64,000 nt of DNA from F23-B02 sp963620985. GTDB taxonomy: Bacteria > Bacillota > Clostridia > Oscillospirales > Oscillospiraceae. This document shows positions 15,152-22,464 of the stretch, in pieces (the first letter of the stretch is position 1; every line of letters starts with the position of its first letter). The translations under genes were made by a program, and so were the position numbers. Location: NCBI GenBank assembly GCA_963620985.1, contig CAVFCI010000002.1, forward strand, positions 28,274 through 92,273, in the 5' to 3' direction. The notes under the pieces were generated by a model that worked only from the letters and a program-made list of their open reading frames with translations, searched no databases and was not told the origin of the DNA.

Positions 15152-17110
15152 ATGTCTGAAAGATACACAAAACTATTCTCTCAGGTAAAGCCGCTGTATG
15201 CCGAGGGCAGCCCGGTCATTATCATGGCCGGCGCGCTGCTGCTGGATAATGTCGGCGGCAATGTGCTTGCGCAGCTGAAATTCAAAAACATATCGCCCAA
15301 GACCGTCAAGGCGCTGACCGTCAGCGTGACGGCAAATGACACGGTGGGCAGGGTTATCGGCAAGCCGACCATTTATCAGTATCTGGATTTGAATGCCGAG
15401 CGCGACGCGGAGTTCGGACAGAAGACCGCGATATCGCTGCCGAGCGAAAATACACGCGAATGTGAGGTCAGGGTGCTCGAGGCCGCGTTTGCCGACAACT
15501 CCGTGTGGACGGCTCCCGAGGGCTTGAGTTGGGAGCCCGTGCCCGAGCAGACACCGCTGTTTCCCAATGACGCGGAGCTTTTAAAACAGTACCGTATGGA
15601 GGTAAACCCGGCCGCGAAGAGCGAGCTGCTCACTGTAAAAGACCTGTGGCTTTGCAGCTGCGGCGCTGTTAACAGAGCGGTGGAGAATGCCTGCCATTGC
15701 TGCGAAACGCCCTTGTCCGCAATGAAAAACGCAGACCTGTCAGGGCTCAGAGAAAGATGTGATGCCCGCCTCAAGGAGGAAAGGGAAGCCGCCGCAAAAG
15801 CTGCCGAGGAGCACCGCATTGCCGCTGAAAAGGCCGCGAAAAAGACAAAAAAGATACTTTCTATCGCAATTCCCGCGGCCATTGCGGTTGTTGCTCTTGT
15901 GATCGTTCTCACCAAGGTCATCATCCCGGGCAGCAAATATAACGCAGCTGTTGAGCTATACGATGAAGGAAAGTACCGTGAAGCTGCAGCAGCATTTTTG
16001 GCGCTCGGAGATTACAAAGATTCACAAGCTCGCTGCTTCTCTGCGTGGGGTGAAATTACCGAAAGGCAGACCATGGCGGCAGATGGAAATTATGAGTTCG
16101 CTGTGAAAAACGACGGCACTGTGGTTACAGAACGACATTACCATGATGTGTCGGAATGGACTGACATTGCTGCGATTGCCTGCGGATATGAATATACGGT
16201 AGGCCTGAAATCAGACGGCACCGTAGTTGCCACAGGGGATAACGATTACGGTCAATGTGATGTGTCGGGGTGGACTGATATCGTTGCGATTGACTGTGGT
16301 TCGTTTCATACAGTAGGGCTTAAAGCTGACGGTACTGTAGTTGCCACAGGGAATAACAAATACGGACAATATGATTATGTGGAATATTGGACTGACATTG
16401 TTGCAATTGCCTGTGGTGGTTGGCATACAGTAGGACTTAGAGCTGACGGCACCGTAGTTGTCACAGGGGAGAACGATGATGGACAATGTGATATGACGGA
16501 GTGGAGCGGCGTCATTGTTTCGATTGCCTGTGGATCCGTACATACAGCAGGGCTTAAATCTGACGGAACTGTAGTTGCCACAGGGGATAATAAATACGGA
16601 CAATGTGATGTGTCGGGCTGGACTGAAATTGTTGCGATTGCCTGTGGCGATTATGGCACATTCGGCTTGAAGTCAAACGGCACCGTAGTTGCCACAGGGG
16701 ATAACGATTACGGACAATGTGATGTGTCGGGCTGGACCGAAATTGTTGCGATTGCCTGTGGCGATTATGGCACATTCGGCTTGAAGTCAAACGGCACCGT
16801 AGTTGCCACAGGGGATAACGATTACGGACAATGTGATGTGTCGGGCTGGACCGAAATTGTTGCGATTGCCTGTGGCGATTATGGCACATTCGGCTTGAAG
16901 TCAAACGGCACCGTAGTTGCCACAGGGGATAACGATTACGGACAATGTGATGTGTCGGGCTGGACCGAAATTGTTGCGATTGCCTGTGGCGATTATGGCA
17001 CATTCGGCTTGAAGTCAAACGGCACAGTAGTTGCGACCGATAGGTACAATGACGATGTTTCGGGCTGGACGAATATAAAGCTGCCGAACAGCGCGAAGCT
17101 CAAGCCCTAA
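15152..17110 (+). CDS. Membrane-anchored RCC1-like repeat protein with zinc ribbon
   Basis: A 652-residue protein. Residues 1-150 form an unrecognised beta-rich domain; a Cys4 zinc-ribbon-like motif (LCSCGAVNRAVENACHCCE) lies at about 168-186; a charged coiled stretch (about 200-230) leads to one transmembrane helix (about 232-253). A TPR-like AAVELYDEGKYREAAAAF segment follows, then RCC1/BNR-type beta-propeller repeats (VAIACGxxxTxGLKSDGTVVATGDN) to the end. Four repeats at about 16600-17030 are nearly identical 114-bp units (38 residues each). The N-terminal half resembles stress-sensing membrane proteins with cytosolic zinc ribbon, an inference from layout. ATG 15152 follows GAGAGGGTG; an upstream TTG overlaps the previous stop. 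Confidence 0.8.
   Translation: MSERYTKLFSQVKPLYAEGSPVIIMAGALLLDNVGGNVLAQLKFKNISPKTVKALTVSVTANDTVGRVIGKPTIYQYLDLNAERDAEFGQKTAISLPSENTRECEVRVLEAAFADNSVWTAPEGLSWEPVPEQTPLFPNDAELLKQYRMEVNPAAKSELLTVKDLWLCSCGAVNRAVENACHCCETPLSAMKNADLSGLRERCDARLKEEREAAAKAAEEHRIAAEKAAKKTKKILSIAIPAAIAVVALVIVLTKVIIPGSKYNAAVELYDEGKYREAAAAFLALGDYKDSQARCFSAWGEITERQTMAADGNYEFAVKNDGTVVTERHYHDVSEWTDIAAIACGYEYTVGLKSDGTVVATGDNDYGQCDVSGWTDIVAIDCGSFHTVGLKADGTVVATGNNKYGQYDYVEYWTDIVAIACGGWHTVGLRADGTVVVTGENDDGQCDMTEWSGVIVSIACGSVHTAGLKSDGTVVATGDNKYGQCDVSGWTEIVAIACGDYGTFGLKSNGTVVATGDNDYGQCDVSGWTEIVAIACGDYGTFGLKSNGTVVATGDNDYGQCDVSGWTEIVAIACGDYGTFGLKSNGTVVATGDNDYGQCDVSGWTEIVAIACGDYGTFGLKSNGTVVATDRYNDDVSGWTNIKLPNSAKLKP
16600..17030 (+). 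repeat. Four tandem near-identical 114-bp coding repeats
   Basis: The block beginning GATGTGTCGGGCTGGAC recurs with its GGGCTG ends at 16620, 16734, 16848 and 16962, exactly 114 nt apart. The last three copies are identical as far as I can see; the first differs by a T/C (GACTGAA versus GACCGAA). Upstream propeller repeats of the same gene are diverged, so the array is a recent expansion or gene conversion. Confidence 0.92.
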
Positions 17111-17160
17111 ATAATATTACCTTTCACAATTGGACAAAAAAATTAATGGAGGAAGAACTA

Positions 17161-17466
17161 ATGGAAACAATAAACCCGCAGAGCTTTGCTATCAGGATTG
17201 AGGGAATAGTTCGCCGAGTATTTAACTGTGAACAATGTGGCGAAAACGGAATTGCCGATGCAGACTACATAAGGAAAAAGCCGCTTCTTGCAATGCTGTA
17301 TACGCTTTCATATGTGTGTATGCAGGAGCCCGATAAGAAGGAAGATATGGAGGACTTTTTCGATGCATATTGCAGCTGCGGAAAACAGAGCCTTGATGAG
17401 CTTTTGAAGGCAGACTATGATATCGTTACCGAAATGATCGATGCTTTCAGCCACATTTGCAAATAA
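17161..17466 (+). CDS. Hypothetical protein, no recognised family
   Basis: A 101-residue soluble protein with several Cys (FNCEQCGEN, AYCSCGKQS) that could bind metal. ATG 17161 is chosen because GGAGGAAG lies just before it and would be inside the coding region of the longer version. Predicted mostly helical. It sits 50 nt after the RCC1-like gene and is followed by a strong terminator, so it ends the island transcript. Nothing in the sequence reveals its role. Confidence 0.6.
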   Translation: METINPQSFAIRIEGIVRRVFNCEQCGENGIADADYIRKKPLLAMLYTLSYVCMQEPDKKEDMEDFFDAYCSCGKQSLDELLKADYDIVTEMIDAFSHICK

Positions 17467-17495
17467 ATCTCTGCTATATCCATAAACACAAAAAC

Positions 17496-17526
17496 CCGCA
17501 CTGCAGTTTTCTGCGGTGCGGTTTCT
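17496..17526 (+). terminator. Terminator at the end of the island transcript
   Basis: CCGCACTGCAG, TTTT loop, CTGCGGTGCGG, then TTTCTT; preceded by an A-run so it may work both ways. Confidence 0.8.
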
Positions 17527-17583
17527 TATCAAATCTTGTATCAGCCGCCGTGCATGAGACCGGCGGTGTTTGCCTTGCTCTCG

Positions 17584-17665
17584 TTCGAGCCCTCGGTGAG
17601 CACGAGCTCGGCTCCGTAGGCCTTCATGAGCTGGCGGCGCTCAACGCTCATGGTCTCGGGCATGA
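17584..17665 (-). pseudogene. cysK internal fragment (relic duplication)
   Basis: 82 bp that match cysK nt 14089-14170 with a single visible difference, then jump directly into a copy of the cysK upstream region. About 365 bp (14171-14536 of the original) are missing; the join falls on GCATGA, present at both original sites, so a short-homology deletion is likely. It cannot make a product. Confidence 0.85.
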
Positions 17666-17772
17666 TGATTACCTCGCTTCGGCATTAAATACTACTTACT
17701 TAGTAGGTTGGTAGTATTATAAGTCCGCATCACTGCTTTGTCAATAGCCTTGGGCAAAAAAATATAAAAAAA
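17660..17772 (-). promoter_or_regulatory. Duplicate of the cysK promoter and operator
   Basis: Copy of 14536-14649. TTGACA (17744-17739), 17-nt spacer, TATAAT (17721-17716) and the inverted-repeat operator AATACTAC/GTAGTATT (17688-17718) are all intact, although the gene behind it is only a fragment. The few differences lie at 17723-17735, in the spacer. It could act as a decoy operator or drive a short RNA toward 17526. Confidence 0.75.
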
Positions 17773-17798
17773 TCCGGCAGAGCTTTCTCTGCCGGATC
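17757..17798 (-). terminator. Terminator of rpsB-tsf
   Basis: ATCCGGCAGAG and CTCTGCCGGAT around a short loop; on the minus strand the stem is followed by a long T-rich run (TTTTTTATATTTTTTT). Confidence 0.85.
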
Positions 17799-17824
17799 GT
17801 TCATTTTAATTTTGAGTCGGGAGC

Positions 17825-18760
17825 TTACTTCTTGCCCATGTTCATCTGGGCTGCGACCTCAGCCGCGAAGTCCTCTTCCTTCTTCTCGATGCCTTCGCCG
17901 GTCTGGAAGCGAACCGCGTCAACGAACTTGATGCTGCCGCCGAGCTTCTTGGCTGCGTCTGCAATGTACTTCTCGACGCTGCCCTGGAACAGGTCGCCGC
18001 GGACGAACTCCATCTGCATGAGGCAGTTTTCCTCATAGAACTTGTTCATCTTGCCCATGACGATCTTTTCCTTGACCTGTGCGGGCTTGGAGGCCATCTT
18101 CGGGTCGTTGTCCATAAGTGCGAGCGCGACCTTCTTCTCCTCTGCGAGGACATCCTCGGTGACCTGAGACTTATCCCAGAAGCGGGGATTGAGAGCCGCG
18201 ATCTGCATTGCGATGTTCTTGCCGACCTCGTTTGCGTCGATGCCGCCCTCGACAGCCAGATTTACAAGAACGCCGATCTTGCCGCCTGCATGAACGTAAG
18301 CGACGGAGGTGTTTTCGCCAAAGCGGGCGAAGCGGCGGAGCTGGAGATTTTCGCCGATGGACATGACCTTCTCGGGCATGGTCTCAGCTACGGTCAGCTC
18401 GCTGTTGGGGTACTTGCACTGCTGGAGTGCCTCGATGTCGGCGGGGTTGTCCTTCAGGACGACCTTGCAGATATCCTTAACAAAGGAGACGAACAGGTCG
18501 CTCTTTGCGCAGAAGTCGGTCTCGCAGTTGACCTCGACGACCGCGCCTACGCCGCACTCGGGGCAGACGGCTGCGTATGCCATGCCCTCGGCTGCTATAC
18601 GGCCTGCCTTCTTTGCCGCCTTTGCAAGTCCCTTCTCACGAAGATACTCAACGGCCTTGTCCATATCGCCGTCGCACTCGGACAGTGCCTTCTTGCAGTC
18701 CATCATGCCGACGCCGGTCATCTCACGGAGAGTTTTTACGTCCTGTGCTGTAAATGCCAT
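17825..18760 (-). CDS. tsf: Elongation factor Ts
   Basis: Guanine-nucleotide exchange factor for EF-Tu. N-terminal UBA-like domain with the signature LREMTGVGMMDCKKAL followed by ECDGDMDKAVEYLREKG; then VEVNCETDFCAKSD, the second EF-Ts motif; dimerisation core to residue 311. Length is normal. The start lies 17 nt behind rpsB with GGAGGATAAAG, so rpsB-tsf form the usual operon; pyrH and frr do not follow. Confidence 0.97.
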   Translation of the reverse strand: MAFTAQDVKTLREMTGVGMMDCKKALSECDGDMDKAVEYLREKGLAKAAKKAGRIAAEGMAYAAVCPECGVGAVVEVNCETDFCAKSDLFVSFVKDICKVVLKDNPADIEALQQCKYPNSELTVAETMPEKVMSIGENLQLRRFARFGENTSVAYVHAGGKIGVLVNLAVEGGIDANEVGKNIAMQIAALNPRFWDKSQVTEDVLAEEKKVALALMDNDPKMASKPAQVKEKIVMGKMNKFYEENCLMQMEFVRGDLFQGSVEKYIADAAKKLGGSIKFVDAVRFQTGEGIEKKEEDFAAEVAAQMNMGKK

Positions 18761-18777
18761 TGCTTTATCCTCCTGTA

Positions 18778-19518
18778 TTATTCTTCAACCTTTTCGGCCT
18801 CAGCCTCTGCCATGGTCTCCTCGACCTCGGCATCGGCGCCCTGACGACCTTCCTGAACCGCGTTTGCCATGGTGGATGCGATCAGGCGGATGGCGCGGAT
18901 AGCGTCATCGTTTGCAGGGATAACGTAATCGACCTCATCGGGGTCGCAGTTGGTATCGACTATTGCGACGATGGGGATGTGCAGCTTGCGAGCCTCTGCG
19001 ATGGCGTTGTGCTCCTTGCGGGGGTCAACGACGAACATTGCGCCGGGGAGTTTCTTCATTTCCTTAACGCCGCCGAGGTACTTCTCGAGCTTCTCCATCT
19101 CGCCCATGTGCTTCATGACTTCCTTCTTGGGAAGCATATCAAAGGTGCCGTCCTCCTGCATCTTCTTGAGCTGTGCAAGACGGTCGATACGGGTGCGCAT
19201 GGTCTTGAAGTTTGTGAGCATGCCGCCGAGCCAACGTGCGTTGACATAGTACATACCTACGCGGGAAGCCTCTTCCTTGACTGCCTCTGCCGCCTGCTTC
19301 TTGGTGCCGACGAACAGGATGCTCTGGCCGTTTGCCGCAACGTCGCGGACAAAGTTGTAAGCCTCTTCGAGCTTCTTGACGGTCTTCTGAAGGTCGATGA
19401 TGTAGATGCCGTTACGCTCCATGTAGATGTATTCGGCCATCTTGGGGTTCCAGCGGCGGGTCTGGTGGCCGAAGTGGACACCGGCTTCCAGCAGCTGCTT
19501 CATTGATACTACTGACAT
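18778..19518 (-). CDS. rpsB: 30S ribosomal protein S2
   Basis: 246 residues. Starts MSVVSMKQLLEAGVHFGHQ, followed by RRWNPKMAEYIY, the classic S2 N-terminus. ARWLGGMLTNFKT, FVVDPRKEHNAIAEA and VDTNCDPDEVDYVIPANDDA are all present, ending in an acidic tail. ATG 19518 follows AGGAGGAAAAACAA; the upstream extension in frame is leader sequence. Promoter and leader hairpin are described separately. Confidence 0.97.
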   Translation of the reverse strand: MSVVSMKQLLEAGVHFGHQTRRWNPKMAEYIYMERNGIYIIDLQKTVKKLEEAYNFVRDVAANGQSILFVGTKKQAAEAVKEEASRVGMYYVNARWLGGMLTNFKTMRTRIDRLAQLKKMQEDGTFDMLPKKEVMKHMGEMEKLEKYLGGVKEMKKLPGAMFVVDPRKEHNAIAEARKLHIPIVAIVDTNCDPDEVDYVIPANDDAIRAIRLIASTMANAVQEGRQGADAEVEETMAEAEAEKVEE

Positions 19519-19565
19519 TTGTTTTTCCTCCTGATTTGTTTTTTCCTCCGAGCACATCTTCCCTC

Positions 19566-19590
19566 TCCGCAAACCGTAGTCACATGCGGA
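19566..19590 (-). promoter_or_regulatory. Leader hairpin of rpsB mRNA
   Basis: TCCGCA and TGCGGA arms with a 13-nt loop in the roughly 95-nt 5' leader. S2 leaders are autoregulated in several bacteria, but this one is too simple to assign to a known leader class. Confidence 0.3.
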
Positions 19591-19620
19591 AAAGTCCGTG
19601 CCCGTGCGAAATGCCTTGAT

Positions 19621-19649
19621 ATTGTACCAAAATTATGTCGCTATTTCAA
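19621..19649 (-). promoter_or_regulatory. rpsB-tsf promoter
   Basis: Minus strand TTGAAA (19649-19644), 17-nt spacer, TACAAT (19626-19621). The -35 overlaps the stop codon of the upstream ylmC-like gene. Confidence 0.65.
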
Positions 19650-19945
19650 TAGCTTTTACCCATTTTATCGAAAATTTTTTCTTTTTTTCTTCGGCGGCGC
19701 GGCTGATCGGCCTCGGTCTCGACAAGGATGATGTCCCCGCCGATGCGAACGATGCATTTCCACGGCAGGATATAATCATCCTCCCTGCCGAAAAGCCCGA
19801 AAAACCTGACCTTTCCCGGGGTTATGAGCGACAGCAGCCGCCCCTCCGCTTCGTCGAGCTCCGCGTCGCATACATAGCCGAGGCGTTTGCCCGTGTGGAT
19901 GTCTATGACCTCCTTGTATCTCAGCTCGGAAAAATAGCTTATCAT
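19646..19945 (-). CDS. PRC-barrel protein, YlmC/YmxH family
   Basis: A 99-residue protein beginning MISYFSELRYKEVIDIHTGK with LGYVCDAELDEAEGRLLSL and REDDYILPWKCIVRIGGDIILV, the typical YlmC/YmxH sporulation-associated PRC-barrel layout. It ends in a basic tail (RRRRKKEK). Role in the family is poorly defined; in Bacillus members are expressed during sporulation. Its presence supports a spore-forming lineage. It is followed immediately by the rpsB promoter. Confidence 0.88.
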   Translation of the reverse strand: MISYFSELRYKEVIDIHTGKRLGYVCDAELDEAEGRLLSLITPGKVRFFGLFGREDDYILPWKCIVRIGGDIILVETEADQPRRRRKKEKIFDKMGKSY

Positions 19946-19967
19946 TTCGGCACCTCCGACATTTAAA

Positions 19968-19996
19968 ATACCGTCGTATACATTCTACGACGGTAT
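19968..19996 (-). terminator. Terminator of the ParB-like gene
   Basis: Perfect 11-bp stem ATACCGTCGTA/TACGACGGTAT around a 7-nt loop; on the minus strand it is followed by TTTAAATG. Confidence 0.65.
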
Positions 19997-20005
19997 AAGT
20001 TTGTC

Positions 20006-20818
20006 TTATTCGGATTTGCCTTTCGGGATGGAAATGGTAAGTATCAGTTCGCTGTCGGTCTCCTCGCGCTTCATGCCCGCGGCGATGCCGCCCTGCTTCA
20101 TGAGGTCGAGCCCGTGCAGGACGGTGTTCACGAAAACGCGCACATCCTTCATGATAAACGTCCGCTTCGCTTCCGGCTTTTCCTCCGGCTCGCGCAGCAG
20201 CGACTCGATGTACGCATCGGTCGAGGCGACGTTGAGGTCGTGCGCCGTGATATATTCAAGCGCCATGCGCTGAGCGCTTTCGTCCGGCAGGCGCAGCAGA
20301 GCCCTGCCGTGGCGCTCTGTGAGCCCGCTCGCCCGCAGCTCGTGCAGTACATCCTCGGGCAGCTTTAAAAGCCGCAGCTTGTTCGCCACCGCCGACTGCG
20401 ATTTGCCTATCCTGCGCGCCGCCTCCTCCTGACTCATACCGAAGAGCTTTATCAGCTGGCTCAATCCGTTTGCCTCCTCGATAAAATCAAGGTCACGCCG
20501 CTGGAGATTTTCGACGAGCGCGATGAGGCTCGACTCCTCAAGGCTCACGTCAAGCAGGATGCACGGCACGTCGTACAGCCCCGCAAGACGTGCCGCTCTC
20601 AACCGCCGCTCACCTGCGACGAGCTCGTAGCGGTCATCGCGCAGTCGCACGGTCAGGGGATTTAAAATGCCGTATCGGGCTATGCTTTCCGAGAGTTCCT
20701 GAAGCTCTCCGTCGGGGAAATTTTTTCGCGGCTGCACGGGGTTGGGCTCAAGCTCGTCCGCCGGAAGCCAGATCACGCCGCCCCGCCGAGTCCCGGGGCG
20801 CAGCTTTGTCGCTTGCAT
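20006..20818 (-). CDS. ParB/Noc-family DNA-binding protein
   Basis: 270 residues. ParB N-terminal CTPase region: LPADELEPNPVQPRKNF, LSESIARYGILNPLTVR and the CTP-binding GERRLRAARLAGL. Then the HTH (SQEEAARRIGKSQSAVANKL) and a dimerisation tail. No parA lies beside it, and no canonical parS or Noc box is seen in the window, so it may be a Noc-type nucleoid occlusion protein or a stand-alone ParB. Start ATG 20818 follows ATAGGAGGTACACTT. Confidence 0.9.
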   Translation of the reverse strand: MQATKLRPGTRRGGVIWLPADELEPNPVQPRKNFPDGELQELSESIARYGILNPLTVRLRDDRYELVAGERRLRAARLAGLYDVPCILLDVSLEESSLIALVENLQRRDLDFIEEANGLSQLIKLFGMSQEEAARRIGKSQSAVANKLRLLKLPEDVLHELRASGLTERHGRALLRLPDESAQRMALEYITAHDLNVASTDAYIESLLREPEEKPEAKRTFIMKDVRVFVNTVLHGLDLMKQGGIAAGMKREETDSELILTISIPKGKSE

Positions 20819-20902
20819 AAGTGTACCTCCTATACACCGTAGAGTATATAGAAAGCTTACACTGTTCAATTTGCAAAGTCTGCCGCATCGTGTGGTTTAC
20901 AT

Positions 20903-20934
20903 AAAAAAATCTGCACTGTATCAGTGCAGATTTT
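20903..20934. terminator. Bidirectional terminator hairpin
   Basis: ATCTGCACTG and CAGTGCAGAT with A-run before and T-run after; lies between the ParB-like gene and the AT-rich membrane gene, and serves the latter on the minus strand. Confidence 0.75.
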
Positions 20935-20950
20935 CAGCTGTTGTATTTTG

Positions 20951-21445
20951 CTATTTTCTATTCTTTCGCTGGGTATGTTTTTTACCTTTTTTCTGCTGTG
21001 TGTGTTTTTGCGTCATAACATGACGGCGTGAGATAAAGCGAGGTGTACGATTGCCATTTCTCTCACGCTTCATGAAAAACCACCCATAAATCACAATTGG
21101 CACTGATACCACGAAGATATACAAATAACATGCGGCTATTGTTTCTTCTCTTGCGGTTCCATTTCTCGCCAACGTAATTATATAGACAGCAAAAACCAGC
21201 CACGAAGCCAATTGGGTATAATACCAAACGTACATTGATTTTGGTATAACATCTTTAAAGTTTGTCAAAAAGAGCCATGTTGTAAGACTTCTTTTTTGAC
21301 TTCGTTCTTTAAATTCTCTTTTGCACAGGGTTTTATCAGCTACTCTAACAAGCTCATGTCGTGTTGTTAAGCCCATAAGGAGAGTTAACCCAAAAGTGCC
21401 TATTAACTGTCCCTTGAGTGCTTTAATTGTAATTAACAGATTCAT
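20951..21445 (-). CDS. AT-rich orphan membrane protein
   Basis: About 164 residues from ATG 21445; a second ATG at 21472 would add nine residues, and neither has a strong ribosome site. Hydrophobic segments at about residues 10-27, 75-95 and 105-125 and a very basic C-terminus (KKGKKHTQRKNRK). Base composition is strikingly more AT-rich than all neighbours and codon use differs, which points to horizontal acquisition. No family recognised. Confidence 0.55.
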   Translation of the reverse strand: MNLLITIKALKGQLIGTFGLTLLMGLTTRHELVRVADKTLCKREFKERSQKRSLTTWLFLTNFKDVIPKSMYVWYYTQLASWLVFAVYIITLARNGTAREETIAACYLYIFVVSVPIVIYGWFFMKRERNGNRTPRFISRRHVMTQKHTQQKKGKKHTQRKNRK

Positions 21446-21576
21446 ATTATTTCCAAACCCTGTAGCTGGCATAATTATATCCAGCCGTTGAACTAATGCG
21501 GTTCACTGTCTTTTGTAATAAATAAAATACAGTAAACATTTTCACCTTTCTATCCATGGCTTGCGTTCTATACTTT

Positions 21577-22464
21577 TCAGCTTATAAGCTCCGGGCAGAG
21601 CTCGGGGTTTATGGTTTCGGAGCAGGCGGCACACATGGCGGAGGCCTTCATGGCGGCTGACGCGCTCTCGACTATGCCGAGGCCGTTCACGCCCGCCCAG
21701 ATTATCGCAGCCGTGGCGGCATCCCCGCAGCCGGTGCAGTTTACGAGCTCGGTCGTTTCACAGGGAAGCTTTATTATCTCGCCGCCCTCCGCCGCGACTA
21801 TGCCGTCGCTTCCGAGAGAAACGAACACCTTTTTGACGCCCTCGCGCATCAGAGCCTCCGCCGCGAACAGCGAGGTTGTTTCATTCGTCATGCTCTTTGC
21901 CTCAAGCTCGTTGGGCTTGAAGGCGGTGAGCTTGCTCAGCGCCGGTCTCAGGCGCTCAGCCTTCGCGGCGGACACAGGGTCGGCGTACAGCGGCGCTGTG
22001 ACGTTTTCGGCTATCCACGCGACAGTCTCTCGCGTGAGGTTTGCGTCGAAGACGACGGCATCAGCGGAGTTTATCTCCCTCAGATGCGCCTTCAGATACT
22101 CTGGCGTTATGCTCGCGGAGATATCCGTATCGCTCACGCCGATGAGCATATCGCCGTTTTCGTCGGTGACGTAGAGATAGCTCGACGTTCTGCCACCGCT
22201 CATGCGGCGGCTCAGGTGCATATCCATGCCGAGCCTTATGCAGCTTTCGTACACGCTGTCGCCGTAAACATCGTCGCCGATAGCGGCAATGAACTTCACG
22301 TCAAGCCCCAGCAGACAGAGGTTATGGGCAATGTTCCTGCCCACGCCGCCTGCGTTGAACGTGACCGTTCCCGGGTTTGAATCGTTCATGTGCGGGCTCT
22401 TGTCCGGCCTGCCGCATATATCCATGTTCACCGCGCCTATTACTACTACAGTCTTATTCCCCAT
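21577..22464 (-). CDS. PfkB-family carbohydrate kinase (pseudouridine-kinase-like)
   Basis: 295-residue ribokinase-fold kinase. N-terminal VVVIGAVNMDICGRP, substrate region NAGGVGRNIAHNLCLLG and AAIGDDVYGDSV, lid strand SSYLYVTDENGDM. The anion-hole/catalytic signature is NCTGCGDAATAAI, where a Cys replaces the usual Ala of GAGD but the catalytic Asp is kept. The GGVxRNIAxNL pattern is typical of PsuK-type pseudouridine kinases; other nucleoside or sugar substrates are possible. No psuG glycosidase is nearby. Its start overlaps glgP by 19 bp, so it is probably the last gene of the glycogen operon. Confidence 0.85.
   Translation of the reverse strand: MGNKTVVVIGAVNMDICGRPDKSPHMNDSNPGTVTFNAGGVGRNIAHNLCLLGLDVKFIAAIGDDVYGDSVYESCIRLGMDMHLSRRMSGGRTSSYLYVTDENGDMLIGVSDTDISASITPEYLKAHLREINSADAVVFDANLTRETVAWIAENVTAPLYADPVSAAKAERLRPALSKLTAFKPNELEAKSMTNETTSLFAAEALMREGVKKVFVSLGSDGIVAAEGGEIIKLPCETTELVNCTGCGDAATAAIIWAGVNGLGIVESASAAMKASAMCAACSETINPELCPELIS

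Noticed and set aside
16600..17030. CRISPR-like tandem array
   Set aside because: Units are contiguous 114-bp in-frame coding repeats with no spacers and no cas genes nearby.
17457..17714. Plus-strand frame containing cysK antisense sequence
   Set aside because: Mirrors the antisense reading seen over cysK; it is only the relic duplicate read on the wrong strand.
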